64,000 bases of DNA from Mycteria americana (GCF_035582795.1 NC_134366.1:105222756-105286755), one strand, 5' to 3'; shown: positions 1 through 13,200, numbered from the stretch's first letter. Notes: generated by a model not told the origin, from the sequence alone. A program made the numbers and translations.

Positions 1-3000
1 ACTCAAGGCATTAGCCACTTCACCTTCTAAAGCCAAGAAAGGGTTTGAAAAGTCAAAGCATAAATTCTTCTCATCAAACATTTTTAAACATGAAAAAATA
101 CCTCCCCTCACAACTTCATCCACATCTCAATTAAATAAAAGGGGGATTTTTCTGACAAATTCAGTGAACTTTCAGTAGGGTCTGCAAACCAGCACAACCC
201 ACTTGATTTAATCAATTGACAGAAGTCTAAAGAAGTGTCATATTTAGCTACTGCCCATTATGCCCCTGGGTTTGGTAGGGGTTTATTGCTTAAACTGACA
301 TAGTGAAGAACCCAGTTCCATCAGTAACAAAGCAGACTGTAAAAAATAGCTCAAAAATATGACTGTCAACAAATTCCAGGGGAAAAGCACAAAATACTGT
401 ATCTAATTGATCCTATTTTTTTTCCTTTTATATTTCTCAAGGCTCCCAGGATTTTAGTGATATTTAAGACACTTTCTAACAGTATTATGTTTGGGGTTTT
501 TTATGCATTGCTTAGCTCCTGTTAATTTTCATTTTTGCTTATAAGGGGCTATTGTAACAATATAACCTAAATGTCCACAATACTCACTCTGAAAACCTGT
601 TGTGTAAAACACTATTAATGTCTATAAAGAGGAACCTATAAAATCTAGAGATATTTAAGCAAAATATTATAGTGGACCCTTATGAGACATTATCTATCAT
701 TTTAACAATTTTCTTCTTTTCTTTTTTTTTTCTTAAGGCTGGCTCATAGACAAAGGCAAAATAAACAGCTGCCTGGGGCAGGGGATTGCTAGAGGAATGA
801 ATGCACTTGGGAGGGTGAAAGTGAAACCGAGCACGACACTGCTGCAAACAGATGATGCAGCCACAACTGCCCCATCCCTCCGGATGGAGCAGGATCTGCA
901 CGCCTGGCTCCCCGGAGCTGGCCCCCAGTTCCCCATGTCAGGCACAAGACCCTTAGTCTTGGGAAGACAAAACTGAATTCTCCCCGGACCTCCATCAGCC
1001 CATATGGATGTCCTCAGGCATCCTGAAGAAATCCTCTGAATTTCTAGTGTGAAGCCCTACACAGCTTGGCTCTCTGTGCCTGTTTTCATTTGGTTTTAAT
1101 ACTACCAAACAAAATACTGCCTGCTTAGAGCCAAACCTGAGCACAATTCTTTCACGAGCGTGAGATTTGCCCAGCCTAAGACTGCTCTTTCCCTGCGACT
1201 TCAGTGGAAAGAAAGACATCTCCAGCCAGCAGCAGCCAGCTTCACCCTCGGGTGCTACAACCCCTGATGTAACGTGGTGGCAAACAACAGGGTGTAACAG
1301 AACAGAGCTCCTTCAGCGTTCTGCAGTGCCTTGGTCCCTGTCTGAGACAAAGTCGTAGAGGGGATAAGCAGTTGAGGTCACCGTCCTGTGCAGCATGGTG
1401 AGTCAGTCGATAGGGCAGAGGAACTACCCCTAAATTTGTCTTGCTTATTTTCTCAATCTTTCCCATATCCAGATGACATTTTATCAATTTTAAAAACATG
1501 TGAAACCTTATTATACAGTGTCAAAGAAGCACAACACATGGCTACTGGCAAGGCAGGAGCACATTAAAGTGAGAAATTTTTAACTCTAAAGCCACAGAAA
1601 GTACCAGGGTCAGGCCTATTCAAGCAAGTTTGAATCACCTTCATGAAAATGACATTATTTTTTAGATAATGTTGCTCCCTTAATCTGATACCTAAATTAT
1701 CCTAGATTGACAGGTTTTATATGGCATAATACACTTTTTTTAGCACTGTTGATTGACTATTGCAAAAATAACTCTTTTGGTATCATAAATCCTAATCAAA
1801 GATCACCAAACATTCTGAAATAAAGCATCTGAGGTGAAACTTTCCTACAGATGTGCATAAGTAACAATCTCCATTATACAAGGGAGAAGTGTGTGTGTGT
1901 GCACGTGTGTAAAATACCAGGAGAAACGGGGATATGTGTATACATACGTGGAAACCAGAGGTCTGAATTCTTGCTGGTGTGATTATTAATCTGCATAGCT
2001 GAGAACTGAGATCCTTAAAATTTTCCTTCATATGATTTCCTATTGTTCCATTTCGTTACTTCTTCGATGGCATCAAGGGTTAGGTGTTTGCTACTTTATA
2101 TGCATTATGTCATGTTTTACTTCTCTGGAGTAGCTGAAAGGAAGCAAGAGAAAAGTAGATTCTTCTCTCTTACATACCCTTTCTGCTGCTAAATTCTTAG
2201 GTTTGTTTTCCTCCCTAGGAGTAATTTTTGGGGGGAGAACCACTGACTGACTGACCAACTGGCTCAAGGAAAGCATTAGATACACTACAAATGCTTTGGC
2301 AAGACTAACACATCTGGCAGTTTAGCCCTGACTTGTGCATATCCCTTTCCCATTTAGGAAGACAACAAAATAACCAAGGCTCAAATCCTGAAAATGTTAA
2401 TGTAAACCAGTAACTTTAAACTTATAAATGGCTCAGTGCCTGCATTGACACTAGCTATCTGCATACATTTTTGGACAGATATGGGAGCTCTGTATATATA
2501 AATTTAGCATGGAGCCTTGCTGCAATCAGTTAGTTACAGCATATTGCAGCACTAACTGCTGGAAGAAACAGAAAGTCTCTAAATAGCTACAGCCAATAGC
2601 TGCAATCCTAGAAACTCTCACATCTGAATAACATCAATGTCACAAATTCTCATGCTAGATTTGGCAGTCCTCACTCAAATAAGGTAAATTACTTCACCAG
2701 AGTAACTATTTATAGGATTATGTAACTCTCTGCTACTCTTTATTCCATCTTCAGCTCACAAAAAGACATATGAAAACAGAGAACGCATAACAACATATAT
2801 ACGCATATATAAAGCATGTATAGGTGTACGTTCACACACACACACATATAAACAGTCATAATATGGATGATGAGTGACAAAAAGCCCAGTTGTGTAATTT
2901 TCTTCTATCACCTGCTGCATTCAAGAATCAAGTTTAAACAAAACATTGGAGGCTGCAAGGCCAAACATTGAAAAGTTAGGAAATCCACAAGTAAAGGCTA

Positions 3001-4360
3001 GTTTTTGAAACAGGGCCGTGTTCTCAGAGATCTGTCTATCCAGCAGACAAACAAGTGGGAAGATGCAGGGCCTAGGGAAGAAAAAAGATAATCACTTCTT
3101 TGTTTCTTAGTCTGACAAAAATGTTAATCATATGAAATCTTTCCAGTTCTCAAATTGTGGACAACAGCGCTGGAGTCTGAATTCCAACAGAAGTTTATCA
3201 CCTGAGACAAGGGAATAATCAGCAGTGATTGTGGACCCACTGCTATGGGGAATAAGCATTTTACGCTGCCAGTGACATCCCGGTTAGTAAGTAGCAGAAG
3301 AACCCTGAAAAACAGAAATCCTGGGTCCTACCCCAGGTTCTGGAAGATGATGTGGTTTAGTGGCTGTAGACCTTTTACGGTCTTTTCTAACCTGTCGTAT
3401 TCTACCCCTATCTTTTCCTCTGCACAAGTTGTTTTCACCTCTCTTCCTAATTTCTTTTGTTTCTACTGCCTGACCTTGTCCATGACCTCTTCCAGAGCCT
3501 GTTGCCACCTCCTTCAGATCCTCAGTCCTGCAGATACCTGCCCCTGTCCCAGCTCTGCTCCCCACTCAGACTTTTATTCAAGGCTGTTTAATCTGTCCTT
3601 CTTCAGACTGCCCTGAAGTGATATAGGCGGCAATGAAGGAGGAATGAGAGCAGAAAAAAGACAGTCTTCTTGCCCTCGCTTCTAGGGTTACTGAGGCACA
3701 TAAGAGGAACAATTATAGGGAACGACATGCTTAGCTCTGCTCTGAGATTGCCAGCCTTGAACATACACACTACAGATGAAATCTACAAAGAATTAAACTA
3801 TAAGCTATTATATCAAGCATACCCAATGAAAACTCTGCCAAATGGGTGTGTATTTTTACAGGGAAAGCAAAAAAGTGCACCTCTTTCTGGCCTCAAGATA
3901 CCCTCCTTCCTAAATTTACATCATTTACTGTAAAGCACTTTATTCAGTAAGGTCACACAGATTTTTAACATTAGTAAACCAAATCATTTCTCCCTATCAT
4001 TCCTGGAAACAGTTAAACTGTTTTGCTGAAGCTTTCTTTTTATGTAAAAGCAAGACATGCAGTGTGAGGCAGACATCAGTCATAAAAATTCTTGTCTGAA
4101 TGATTACATCTAACAATAAGAAACACACCAGAATCTTATATAAGAAAATGCTATCCATCTTTAAATAGGGATCTCATTTCCAGCTCCATCTGTAGCATAT
4201 ATATACATATAAGTGTTCATTTTTGAGTGTTATCTATTTTTATCCATCTGCTAGCATTGTTATTTCTCATGCATTTCAAAGTTTTTCTGTTTACATACGT
4301 TTGTATGTAATCACATCAAACACATGATCTATTTCTCATGTTAAATTCCCATTAAACTCA
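1..4360. other. AT-rich intergenic DNA, no gene seen
   Basis: This is the distal 3' flank of IRX2. Open frames are short and scattered, with no recognisable domain or convincing splice structure. It holds short TG/CA dinucleotide stretches near 1890-1908 and 2830-2845. A pyrimidine-rich stretch at about 3380-3610 leaves a 123-codon open frame on the plus strand that resembles nothing I know. I see no gene here. Confidence 0.6.
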
Positions 4361-4422
4361 TTGGGCCAAATTCATCTTAGTAACATCTCTTTTGAGTAAC
4401 ATCAGTGACTATTTTCGCCCAA
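4361..4422. repeat. Decayed imperfect palindrome, possibly an ancient amniote repeat
   Basis: The stretch opens with GGGCCAAATTCATC and closes with an approximate reverse complement ending in TTCGCCC, with related arms around AGTAACATC in the middle. This resembles a short palindromic interspersed repeat I recall from reptile and bird genomes. The family name and the match are from memory and the copy is strongly eroded, so the call is tentative. Confidence 0.3.
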
Positions 4423-7400
4423 GATATACTTAATACTCATGTAAAAATGTAAATGTACTTGGAGTTCTGAGATGAAAATGGCTTGAACGCTTTACAGTGC
4501 TCCAGGTTCCTCTTCAAGTTAGTATCTTGAATGCACTTGTTGAAAACTCACTGCACATAGTTATTTACCACTGCAAAGCCTTATTTTATTATCAACTTAG
4601 GCAAAAAAAATCCTTATTTAGAAGGACTTTTTCTCAAATTACTATTAAGTCTATCCCATTCTCTTTATACATGGCAACAAACTCTGAATAGTTGGATGAA
4701 GAATATCTTCATTGTTTTATCTTAAGATTTTGGTTTCCTTTCCAGGGATTCATGTAGGAGAAGCTTACAGAGTATAGCAGCAGTTGCATGCATAAATCTT
4801 AAATGAATTGATGGAAAGCCTAACCTCATCATGGTTTATCTATTATACCTCTAAATGTGTTTACATTCTTAGATAAAGGCAACCGTATTCCCTTAAAGTC
4901 AACTCATAGATCCCTATGTATTGATTCATGGATTATTAGCATATTTGGAGAGATTAATATGTTTAACATGTAATTCTGTAGAGCTACAGTAATGTGATGT
5001 CACACTTTCAAGGTAAAATATATTTTACAAATATATAGTTTTCCTTTAACCTGGGCATTGCCAACATTATACTACAAGTTGATAGCTGCATGTCAGGATG
5101 TAGACAAATCCTGGCTGAACATTATAAAGCTCTGATTTTGGTAGAAATGTGGTTTCCTCCTCCTCTCTCCTGTATATAAACACACCACATTTCTCTTGAG
5201 AATGTTCTAAATATTAGGTATTTACCTTCCCAGCTTCAATCTAGGTCACAAGAGCTGCCCTTCTTTACTCTCTACATCAACTAATTGCTGTGATGGCTAA
5301 GTCTGTCTGACAAGCCTTTCTCTACCACCAGTAGATGCTGTTCCAGAAATATCTGATGGCTTCAGCAACTGAGGTAAAAAGAATGTGGTTAGGCTGGGCT
5401 CCCCGCAGCCAGCACAGTCCAGCTCCTCTGCCTGACACCACCTAATACGTTGATTGTTCAGTTCAGTTGATGAGGTGTATACAAAAAATGCTGGATTCTT
5501 ACTGATGATGATAGATGGTAAGAGGCAGTTACAGCACAACTTATTTTTATCTTTTTTAAAAAATGTGGAAATAACGTGCATAAGGAGCTATCAGATCTAA
5601 CACGTTTTGTACCCTTTGATTCCCAACACATCTTCCTTTTACTGTGCTTGTGCCTCACACATTTGCAAGGCAGTGCTATTTTCTCTCTCTCTCTCTCCCC
5701 CCCCCACCTCCTTCTCTCTTACATATGGGTCTTACATATGACCCACACACATCAAATGCGATTGCCTGACCTGATCTGTGATCCACTAACCAGCTGCATC
5801 TGGAATCACAGACTGGGAGAGAAGCTATGGCACAGAGCTGGAGATGGAGGAGTGCCTCACAGCAGATTTCTGCAAGAAAATCCCCGACCCCCCCAGCTCC
5901 AGCTCAGGACAATAGCCTTCCTTGTCATATGCCCAGTGTGCCTTGGAGGCATGATCATCACAGTCTTGGGCTCCAGAGGCACCTGGAGTTTGGTCCTCCA
6001 CTACACGACCGGATTCAGAGAATCCTATGTATTACAGTATAAAAAAATAGAGAGTTTAAAAAAAGAAATGCATTTAACTTATTTAGCTTTTAAATGCAAG
6101 CAGTTGGAAGTGTGGATATCACATAAATAATGGCTGTGGGATCTTAATTTTGTCCTCTTATGGATATGTTTTACAATAAAGTAATTATTTATACGACCAC
6201 ACAGTTTTTTTCCACTGGACTTCATTCTGTACAAAGGTAGCAATTTTCCACTAAAAAGGTGGCATTTCCCAAATAACAATTCTTCTGTTTAATTAAATAG
6301 GCTTACATTCAATCTGTGCATTTTTTATTTTGGATTTTAGAACTGGCATACTCTTTTATTATCTTTAAATGCAAAAATAGCTAATTTACAATAGGAAAAT
6401 GTTAGAATCTGTTTTCTCAGTATTGATGAGTGTTTTGACATATTTTAAAAGAGGCTGTTTCTCACAACTGATTTTTTACTGCATATTCATTATATACTTT
6501 TACATTATAATATTCTAATGACAGTGTGATAATGGAAGCAAATGGAAGAAGATGACTGAAGCCATATTTCCCACTGACTCACACAGACACCTAATGCATT
6601 CATGCTTAATATTCTCAGGCATTATAGAAGGGATTAGAATAAAATAAAAGGAAAAAAAATACAGAAACAAAATGTACAGATTTATCTGCTGTCCAATCCT
6701 TTCACTAGCTTGAAAACAAGTTTACTATGGATTTACACTGTGACTTATTATCTTCAGAATCACAAACCTACTCCATTAATAAAATAAGCTTATACGCACA
6801 CTACGTTAAAATAACATAAGGATGAATAGTTCAACTTTACCACTTTTTTTAGGACTGGATTCAATAACAGAAATTGGACTCAGCTGTATGGATTTTTCAA
6901 GGATATTAAGGACCATATTTCCATAGACATTTTTATTGTTTCTAGTCCTCTAAAACATCCGAAAAGTTGTGCTTTTAACTGAGTAGTTTCTCCTGTTTAT
7001 TAGTTTGTGTAAACATTTTTTCCTGTTACGTCAATTGCAGGACTATAGTTTCATTCTTGCTATTACAGATAGAGAAAAGTTCATTTGAATGCTACTTCTT
7101 GAGTATTTAATTCCCACTGAAGTCAGCTGAAGTAGAATTATGTGTGTTTGTAATTCAGAAAGACCTTTGCACAAAGGCATTTTGGAGGATTCTGCAATAT
7201 AGTTTTTTGTAACTATTGTAAAAAAATGTAAACAATTTATTTGTAATGGCCAACTTTCCAAATTCAGCATCTGAAAGCTAAATGATGTGTTCTTAACATG
7301 TTCACCAGTAATATTCCACAATTCAAATTATTTACTATGAAAAAATCCAAAGGAAGTAGATTTTTATTCCTCCATAACCACATTTTGCAGCTCTAATGAG

Positions 7401-7522
7401 AATTTAAAAAAATGTATGTAGGCCAATGAAGCAAGGTCTAGCTTACATTCATTTACACCCACTAAACATGGACAAATAGAAATGTAATTATGCAGTCACT
7501 TTGCCGACAATAATAATACTTT
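4423..7522. other. AT-rich intergenic DNA, no gene seen
   Basis: This is unique-looking AT-rich sequence. A CT-microsatellite followed by a C-run lies at about 5680-5706. The longest open frame (5576-6130, plus strand) opens at a GTG codon, shows no domain and looks like a chance frame. No promoter, RNA gene or coding exon can be supported. Confidence 0.55.
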
Positions 7523-7546
7523 AAAGTCACTTTTTTAAGTGACTTT
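7523..7546. repeat. Perfect 10-bp inverted repeat (hairpin)
   Basis: AAAGTCACTT (7523-7532) pairs exactly with AAGTGACTTT (7537-7546) across a TTTT loop. A further CACTTA follows at 7550. The arms contain AAGTG/CACTT, the core bound by NKX2-type homeodomains, so this could be a cluster of such sites. It could equally be a neutral palindrome. Confidence 0.7.
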
Positions 7547-8034
7547 AGTCACTTAAAAATAGGCACTATTTTAAACTTACTAAACAATAAAAAGTGATAT
7601 TTCAGTGTTTTACAGGAAATCTCATGCTTGTTTGGTTGGGGTTTTTTACTTCAAAGCCCCGGATCCTGGAACTGGGTAATGACGTAAGTATTCCACATTT
7701 CATTACTTTATTAATCCCTCTCTCCCAGACTTAGAGTATAAAATTTGGCACAAAAGAAGTTCCAAAATCAGAAGACAAACGAAAACCCACCAATAAAAAA
7801 AAAAAAAGGGAAGAAGAAAATCTCATTATCTGTAGAAACAGGTAGAGCTGAACACGGCACTGGAGGTTTTGGGTTTGTTTTTGTGGGTTTTTTTTCCCAG
7901 AAGAAATACGTGCTGAGAATAAGATTCTTCCCACCCAGCAGAAGAGCAAGTAGGAAAAGCAAGAGAGGAGTTAAATCCTGTAGCTTCCCCCTTGTGCTCC
8001 CTCTCACCACCCCGTCGCTGGGACTGACGGGGGG
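7547..8034. other. Intergenic DNA, no gene seen
   Basis: The sequence moves from AT-rich to mixed composition and includes an A-run near 7796-7807. Overlapping short open frames exist on both strands, but none has recognisable content. Confidence 0.5.
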
Positions 8035-8083
8035 AGCTTGTGGGGGAACCAGCCCCCCACAAGCTGCCTGCTTGTGGGGGGCT
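8035..8083. repeat. Three-armed hairpin with two mutually exclusive stems
   Basis: AGCTTGTGGGGG (8035-8046) pairs perfectly with CCCCCACAAGCT (8054-8065). The same middle arm, read as AGCCCCCCACAAGC (8051-8064), also pairs perfectly over 14 bp with GCTTGTGGGGGGCT (8070-8083). The loops are 7 and 5 bases, so only one stem can form at a time. The arms can be read directly. No function is known, and no transcript is evident. Confidence 0.8.
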
Positions 8084-9766
8084 GCGTCCAGAGCAGCCCT
8101 CTCCGTGGGCATGAAGCCACCTCACCTGTATGCAGCTATCCGATAGGTGATACAAAAAGTGGCAAAATGTGTCTTAAATCTGCTCCCCCCACAGGCGCGC
8201 ACGACTCGGAGCTCAGAGAAGATAATGTCTGTATGCTGGAGCTCGCCTCTACCAAAAAGTCTCTGTGCCCCCTCTCTCACAGAGAGGTGAAGAAGGAGAA
8301 AGGGAGGGGGTCTCGCTGTCTCGCTCCCCCTTCTCTGATGGGGCTGTGCAGAAAAGGGAGGTGAGGGACACAGTGCCAGAGAGTGAGAGGCAGTGCAGGG
8401 ACATGGCTGCATTGCCTAGAAGCTAAGTCACTCTGCTGGGACTAGGTTTCTGTCCCTGCTCCAAAGGTTTTGTGTTGGGTTTGTGCTGTGCTGTCACCAG
8501 CAGGAACAACTCCATCTCAGGTGTGTTGGAGAAGACAAAGGTGACCACCTCCTGTGAGCAGTTGGGGTTTTAGGCCTGCCTGGGGAGGGTGTAGCAGCCT
8601 GAGCCCTTCGAGGCTCCACGTGGGGTGGAGTCATGCTGGGGTCAGCATCCTAGACATGGGACATACATAATCTCCTTGCCTCCGGGAAGGCTGAAGCCTT
8701 TCTAGACATAAGGAAAGACAGCACGTGATTTCTTGGGTGCATTTAAGGTCAAAAAAGAGCACAATTCTGAAGCCAAGTGATCTCAAGGATAAGAAGCCGA
8801 ATAAGACTTTTCTACTCCATTTACATCTTGTCCCCTTCTTGAATATAGCCCTAAGCTTCTTCACAAAGGGTGCAGGGAGTTCCTGATGCCTAGAGGCCTG
8901 TCCTTTCTGAAGACTTTTTTTTTCCCAAAGAGCAACACAAAAACAAGGTACCACACTGAAGCCCAGATGGTTTACAATGTGAATCCGGAACATATGGAAA
9001 GCCCCCCACTCAGGGACCAGGTCCTAAAGTTCATCCGGACCTGTGTTAAACACCCACAATCCAGAGGCAAAATAACAGCTTTGTATATCTCTTGGTATCC
9101 ATTTTAAGGCTTCTCTCTCTTTAAGATACACTGCAAATGCTTTAGGTACCAGGTACATCCCTACAGGGAGGGGGAAAAGTCACAGCAGAAGTAAGAAATA
9201 TGCCCATCTTAAAGGGTATGAAAATCCCTTCCACTTCCTTAAAATGTGTAAGAGAGAGAAATGTTTCCAGATACTGCTCCCCCTTCTCTTGCAAAAGCAC
9301 ACCTGACCGATTTCTGCCAGAACTGCAGCGGTGCCTGGCGTGCAGTTGGGATGGGTGCAGTGTTCCACGCTGAAATCAATGGGGAGCTCTGTGCCAGATC
9401 AATGCCCCGATGTGGCCGGCAGCAACCCATTTCCATGTGAGTCACCTCCAGCAGGTGCTGGAGGCCTATGGAAAGTTGAATCCTAGCCACTAACAGCTAA
9501 TGTAATCATGTTGCTTGCTCAGATCTCCAGCTGATAAACGCACCCAGTTACTCCTAACTGTCTCCCTTACAAAATAACACCTCCCAGGACACCTACCTCT
9601 TCAATAGTTTTTAACCACGCTGCAGCTGCACAAGAAAATCCATTCATCAATTATAAATCAATTGAGGAAGAGAAATCTGCAGCTTGCTTGATTGCCCTTG
9701 TTGTCCCTGCAACTCACTGATCCAGCTACAGAAACTTTCCAGCGTGCCAGGTCTGTTTCATTTTTA
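8084..9766. other. Intergenic DNA, no gene seen
   Basis: The stretch has mixed base composition, slightly GC-richer than the left flank at about 8160-8640. Short open frames on both strands carry no recognisable domain. I see no repeat family that I can name. Confidence 0.5.

Positions 9767-9812
<46 letters not shown>
9767..9812. repeat. (ATT)n microsatellite, about 15 units
   Basis: This is an uninterrupted ATT trinucleotide run. It produces meaningless poly-Ile and poly-Tyr open frames. A complementary AAT run lies about 570 bp to the right. Confidence 0.95.
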
Positions 9813-9815
<3 letters not shown>

Positions 9816-10340
9816 AGCCTGAACGGATCATTCCTTCCTTTGCAGAAAATAACTCTGCAGCAGTAATCCATTAGCAGAGCGATCTTCCCTCTGGTGGGAG
9901 AGAGGAAGAAAGAGAAAGAGAGAGAAAAAGAGATTGATTGTATTCCACAAAAGACGATACAAGTATGGTGGGCCAGATGCAACCGCAGCCTCTAGCTACA
10001 GCCCTCCCGCTCTGATTGCAGGGGACTTCTTTAAATAGGTAGCTATTCCCGAGAAAGAGCTCTGCTCCTCCTCTCCTGTTTACGCTGTCAATTCCCAGCC
10101 CTCTCCTTCCAAGCAAAGATTTGCATTATGCGAGGCTACTTTTAACAAGTAAAGCGTTTGCAAAAGTTTACTTCAGAGAGAAGGATTAGGCGGGCTTGTT
10201 GCTCAGCGATGAAAGAGCGCAAGTGCCTGGATAAGGAGGAGTGAAGGCAGGCTGGAAATGGTAGAAAGACTGGAAAGGACTTCGGGAAATTTTATCTGAT
10301 CTCCAAGAAACATAGCTGCATTTACGATCATTGGGAAGGC
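9813..10340. other. Spacer between ATT and AAT microsatellites
   Basis: Unique sequence with a GA-rich tract near 9900-9932. No gene is seen. Because the flanking trinucleotide runs are complementary, this spacer would form the loop of a large fold-back. Confidence 0.5.
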
Positions 10341-10363
10341 GGGGGGGGGGGGGGGGGGGGGGG
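10341..10363. repeat. Poly-G run, 23 bases
   Basis: This is an uninterrupted G homopolymer just before the AAT microsatellite. It can form G-quadruplexes, and its length is likely to be unreliable in any assembly. Confidence 0.9.
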
Positions 10364-10379
10364 AGGAATAGCTATATCA

Positions 10380-10380
10380 A

Positions 10381-10430
<50 letters not shown>
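10380..10430. repeat. (AAT)n microsatellite, about 17 units
   Basis: This is a near-perfect AAT run immediately after the poly-G tract. It is the reverse complement of the ATT run at 9767-9812. Confidence 0.95.
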
Positions 10431-10432
<2 letters not shown>

Positions 10433-12221
10433 CAACTCTGTGGCGGAAGGGGATTTTTTTACCCTCCCCTGCTGAAGCCGTCTTGCAGAAATTTTTTTCC
10501 TCTATTAAACTAATCGCTCTAAATATCACAGTAAGCTAGTATTTCTGGAGCAAAATGAATAGCAGGACAACTGGATATTTTACTTTTTTTCGGTGTTGAG
10601 TGTTCCGAGGTGACTAAATTTGCCTTGTTGAGCCTTGTAAAATCCTGACTTAATCATGTAAACTTCTGTGTAAGCAAAATAGACGAAACTTCAAAGGGTC
10701 AAAAACCCTTTAGGGATTTGCGAGGAGACGCCAGCAATAGATCCTAATCTGCCTCCAGAATCCTGGCTGTATTTGTCCAAGGAACTGGTACCAGCAAACT
10801 CTCGAAGGTAGAGATAGTGGGTTGATTCAGCCTTTATCCCCTTAGAGAGTATTGGCTTTGTGAGGCTCTAGGCAGCGCTTCAACGCCAGGGGATCTTGCC
10901 CAAACCCTCTAAAAATGAAGTACAGGAGTAATTTGAGATAATGACTTTGTAACAGGCTTGGGCAGACCTTGGACAGAAGAAGTGAGAGATGTTATCACCC
11001 CAGCATTCCTCTTAAAATGCAGTTTTTCCCCCTGCTTATTCCCAGTTAGTCAAAGCTACATTAACATTCCATCCAGGGCTGCTAAACAGAATCTTAATTA
11101 GTCCTGATACTCTTGTGCAAGGGGTTTATTCATTGCACTCTTAACTAATGGTTGCTGTCAGAGTATTTTTTTTCTTCTTTGGGTTCTTTGGGGATATCGT
11201 GTTCTGCTGCAAAGCATGACAGAAATGTAATGTGTATGCAAAAAAAAAAAAAAAAAAGCTTGCAGATCTGAAATCTTGAGACTGAGGCTGACTCCAGCCT
11301 TGTCTAATGGTTAGACATTATTAGGACTAATGAGAATAACTTCACCAACAGAAACATCCCTGCATCTTGTTTATCTTAAATTTTAATGGTACACGCTCTC
11401 TCGCTCTTTTTTTTCCCTCCGTGACAGAAAACATTACAAACTTGTTAGTGTTTTGAAGCAGTTCACGCAACTCCCACTAAATTTGCAGCCCTCCGTATTT
11501 TGCATTAGCCACCCGTGGCTCGGTATTTAATGAGAGAGTCTGTAGGTGGAGAAGAATTAACAAGTTACTAAACGGCCGGTTGCTCCGGCAGGACCTTTCT
11601 CTCCGCATTATATCGCATTTATAACCCCGCTTTGCAGTCATTCCTCCCTCTGCCCCTCGCTCTGACAGACACACACCCACACACCCGTTTCTGGTTTACA
11701 CGGACACACGGGTTTCTCTTCGCAACTCGCCGACTCGGACTGGCTCCGGAGTCAGCAAGGGGAAACTTAGGCGCCCGTAAGTGTTATGTACACACATGTA
11801 ATTTGATGTGAGCATCCCTCAAGGTTCTTTGTGGCTCGAGGCTGAATCGTGACAATGAACAGCCACGACACACACCACTAAAAAAAAAGGGAGAAGCGTG
11901 GCAGGGGTGCCTCGCCACCCGCGCTGGGCTGAAGCGGCTGTTTCGTTGATCAGCCGCGGCAGAAGTCCGTATTTGCCTGTAAATCCACGTTCAGCTACAC
12001 CGACCTCGGAAACAGCTTTATAAGACTATAAATTACCATTTCTTTCTTTTTTTCGGGTTGTGGGAAGGAAATGAAGAGGAGAGGGAGAAGGGAAAAAAAA
12101 AAAAGAGAGAGAGAGAAAGGTGTTTTTTGGAAATAGGAGGTCCGTGTTACTTAGCTGCTGCTCACCCCTATTAAAGACTCCTTCCCATAAGCTTGTGTAA
12201 CATTGATTACTCACAAAGAGT
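10431..12221. other. Intergenic DNA, no gene seen
   Basis: Moderately AT-rich unique sequence with an A-run near 11240-11257. From about 11640 the CpG content begins to rise. No open frame of note is present. Confidence 0.5.
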
Positions 12222-12480
12222 TCACAATAACTATCATGTAGCTAAACTAATTGAGACAATCATGCTAAGTTATAGTCAGTCTAAAAGGTACCATTGATGT
12301 GGTAATGCCTATAGAAAGTCAGACATGCGACTCACTACCATTTAATTGCTCCTTTAAACCTGTTATTACAATGTTAACTGGCTTAAGTATATATTGCTGC
12401 CTTTTATTGCCTTGATGTGACAAATTAAAACATACACTCTGGAAGCGGCATTCATTTGCGGACGGAGTTGCAGGAAAAAG
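12222..12480. promoter_or_regulatory. Candidate conserved noncoding element
   Basis: This AT-rich stretch has high-complexity sequence, no homopolymers and several TAATT/ATTA homeodomain-type cores, directly beside a CpG-rich domain. That texture is typical of the deeply conserved enhancers scattered through Iroquois clusters. Conservation itself cannot be seen from one sequence, so this is a suggestion only. Confidence 0.25.
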
Positions 12481-12659
12481 GGAGCCGGGCGATGTCAAAC
12501 CTGTCAGGATGAATTAATTTTAAAACTTGCATTTTGCACTGCAATTCCCACTGCAGTTTTGTTGCACGGGGGAAACATTTTCTATATAAAACATAAAACT
12601 GTTATATATAATATTATGCACACGTATTCCATCTCACGCAGATCTGCCGTAAAATCAGC

Positions 12660-13200
12660 CCCCTCGCGCTAAAAACGAAAAATCCTTTTGGCTCCGAGAC
12701 CTGGCCTGACGCTGAGTGCAGTGGGGGTCTGGAGGAAAGCCGGGGGGAGGTGGGTGGGGGGCAACGATGGAGTTGCTACCTCGGCTCAGCGCCACACGCG
12801 TGTATGGTGGGGTGGAGGGGGGCTTTTCAGTGGTTACCTCACCTTTGGCTGCCCGGTCCCAGGCCCGCAGAGGAGGGGATTACCCACGCCCCAAGACCCG
12901 GGGGCAAGGCGGCAGCCACGGTCCCTGCGGGCTGCCGTTCTTGCTGCTCTTCTTCATGATGAAGCTCTACCCAGCTCCCGCAAGGAGGAAAAAAAGTGTA
13001 GTAATAATTTCTTGCTTCTCCATCCCCAGGGCTGAGCCGAGCTCGGGATGGTTTAAACGCGCTCTCCCGCTCCGAGGAGCGGAGCCCAACCCCGCATCGC
13101 GCTGCGCCGTTCCCCGCGCATCCTACGCGGGCTGGGCGGGGGGCTTCGCCCAGGTAAAGCACCCCCTCCCCGTGCCATCGTGAAGACATTGAGGACTCCC
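12660..13200. promoter_or_regulatory. Orphan CpG island
   Basis: GC- and CpG-rich sequence beginning abruptly after an AT-rich stretch. It supports overlapping open frames on both strands (115, 155 and 121 codons), as expected when stop codons are scarce. None looks like a known protein. It lies about 5 kb beyond the IRX2 polyadenylation region. In vertebrates such islands commonly mark Polycomb-bound developmental genes or unannotated noncoding promoters. Confidence 0.5.

Noticed and set aside
3245..3616. 123-codon plus-strand frame
   Set aside because: Pyrimidine-rich sequence with Ser/Pro/Phe bias and no recognisable motif.
5576..6130. 184-codon plus-strand frame
   Set aside because: It starts at a GTG, shows no domain or splice context, and is within the chance range for 64 kb in six frames.
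9684..10513. Frames with poly-Ile or poly-Tyr
   Set aside because: They come from the ATT and AAT microsatellites.
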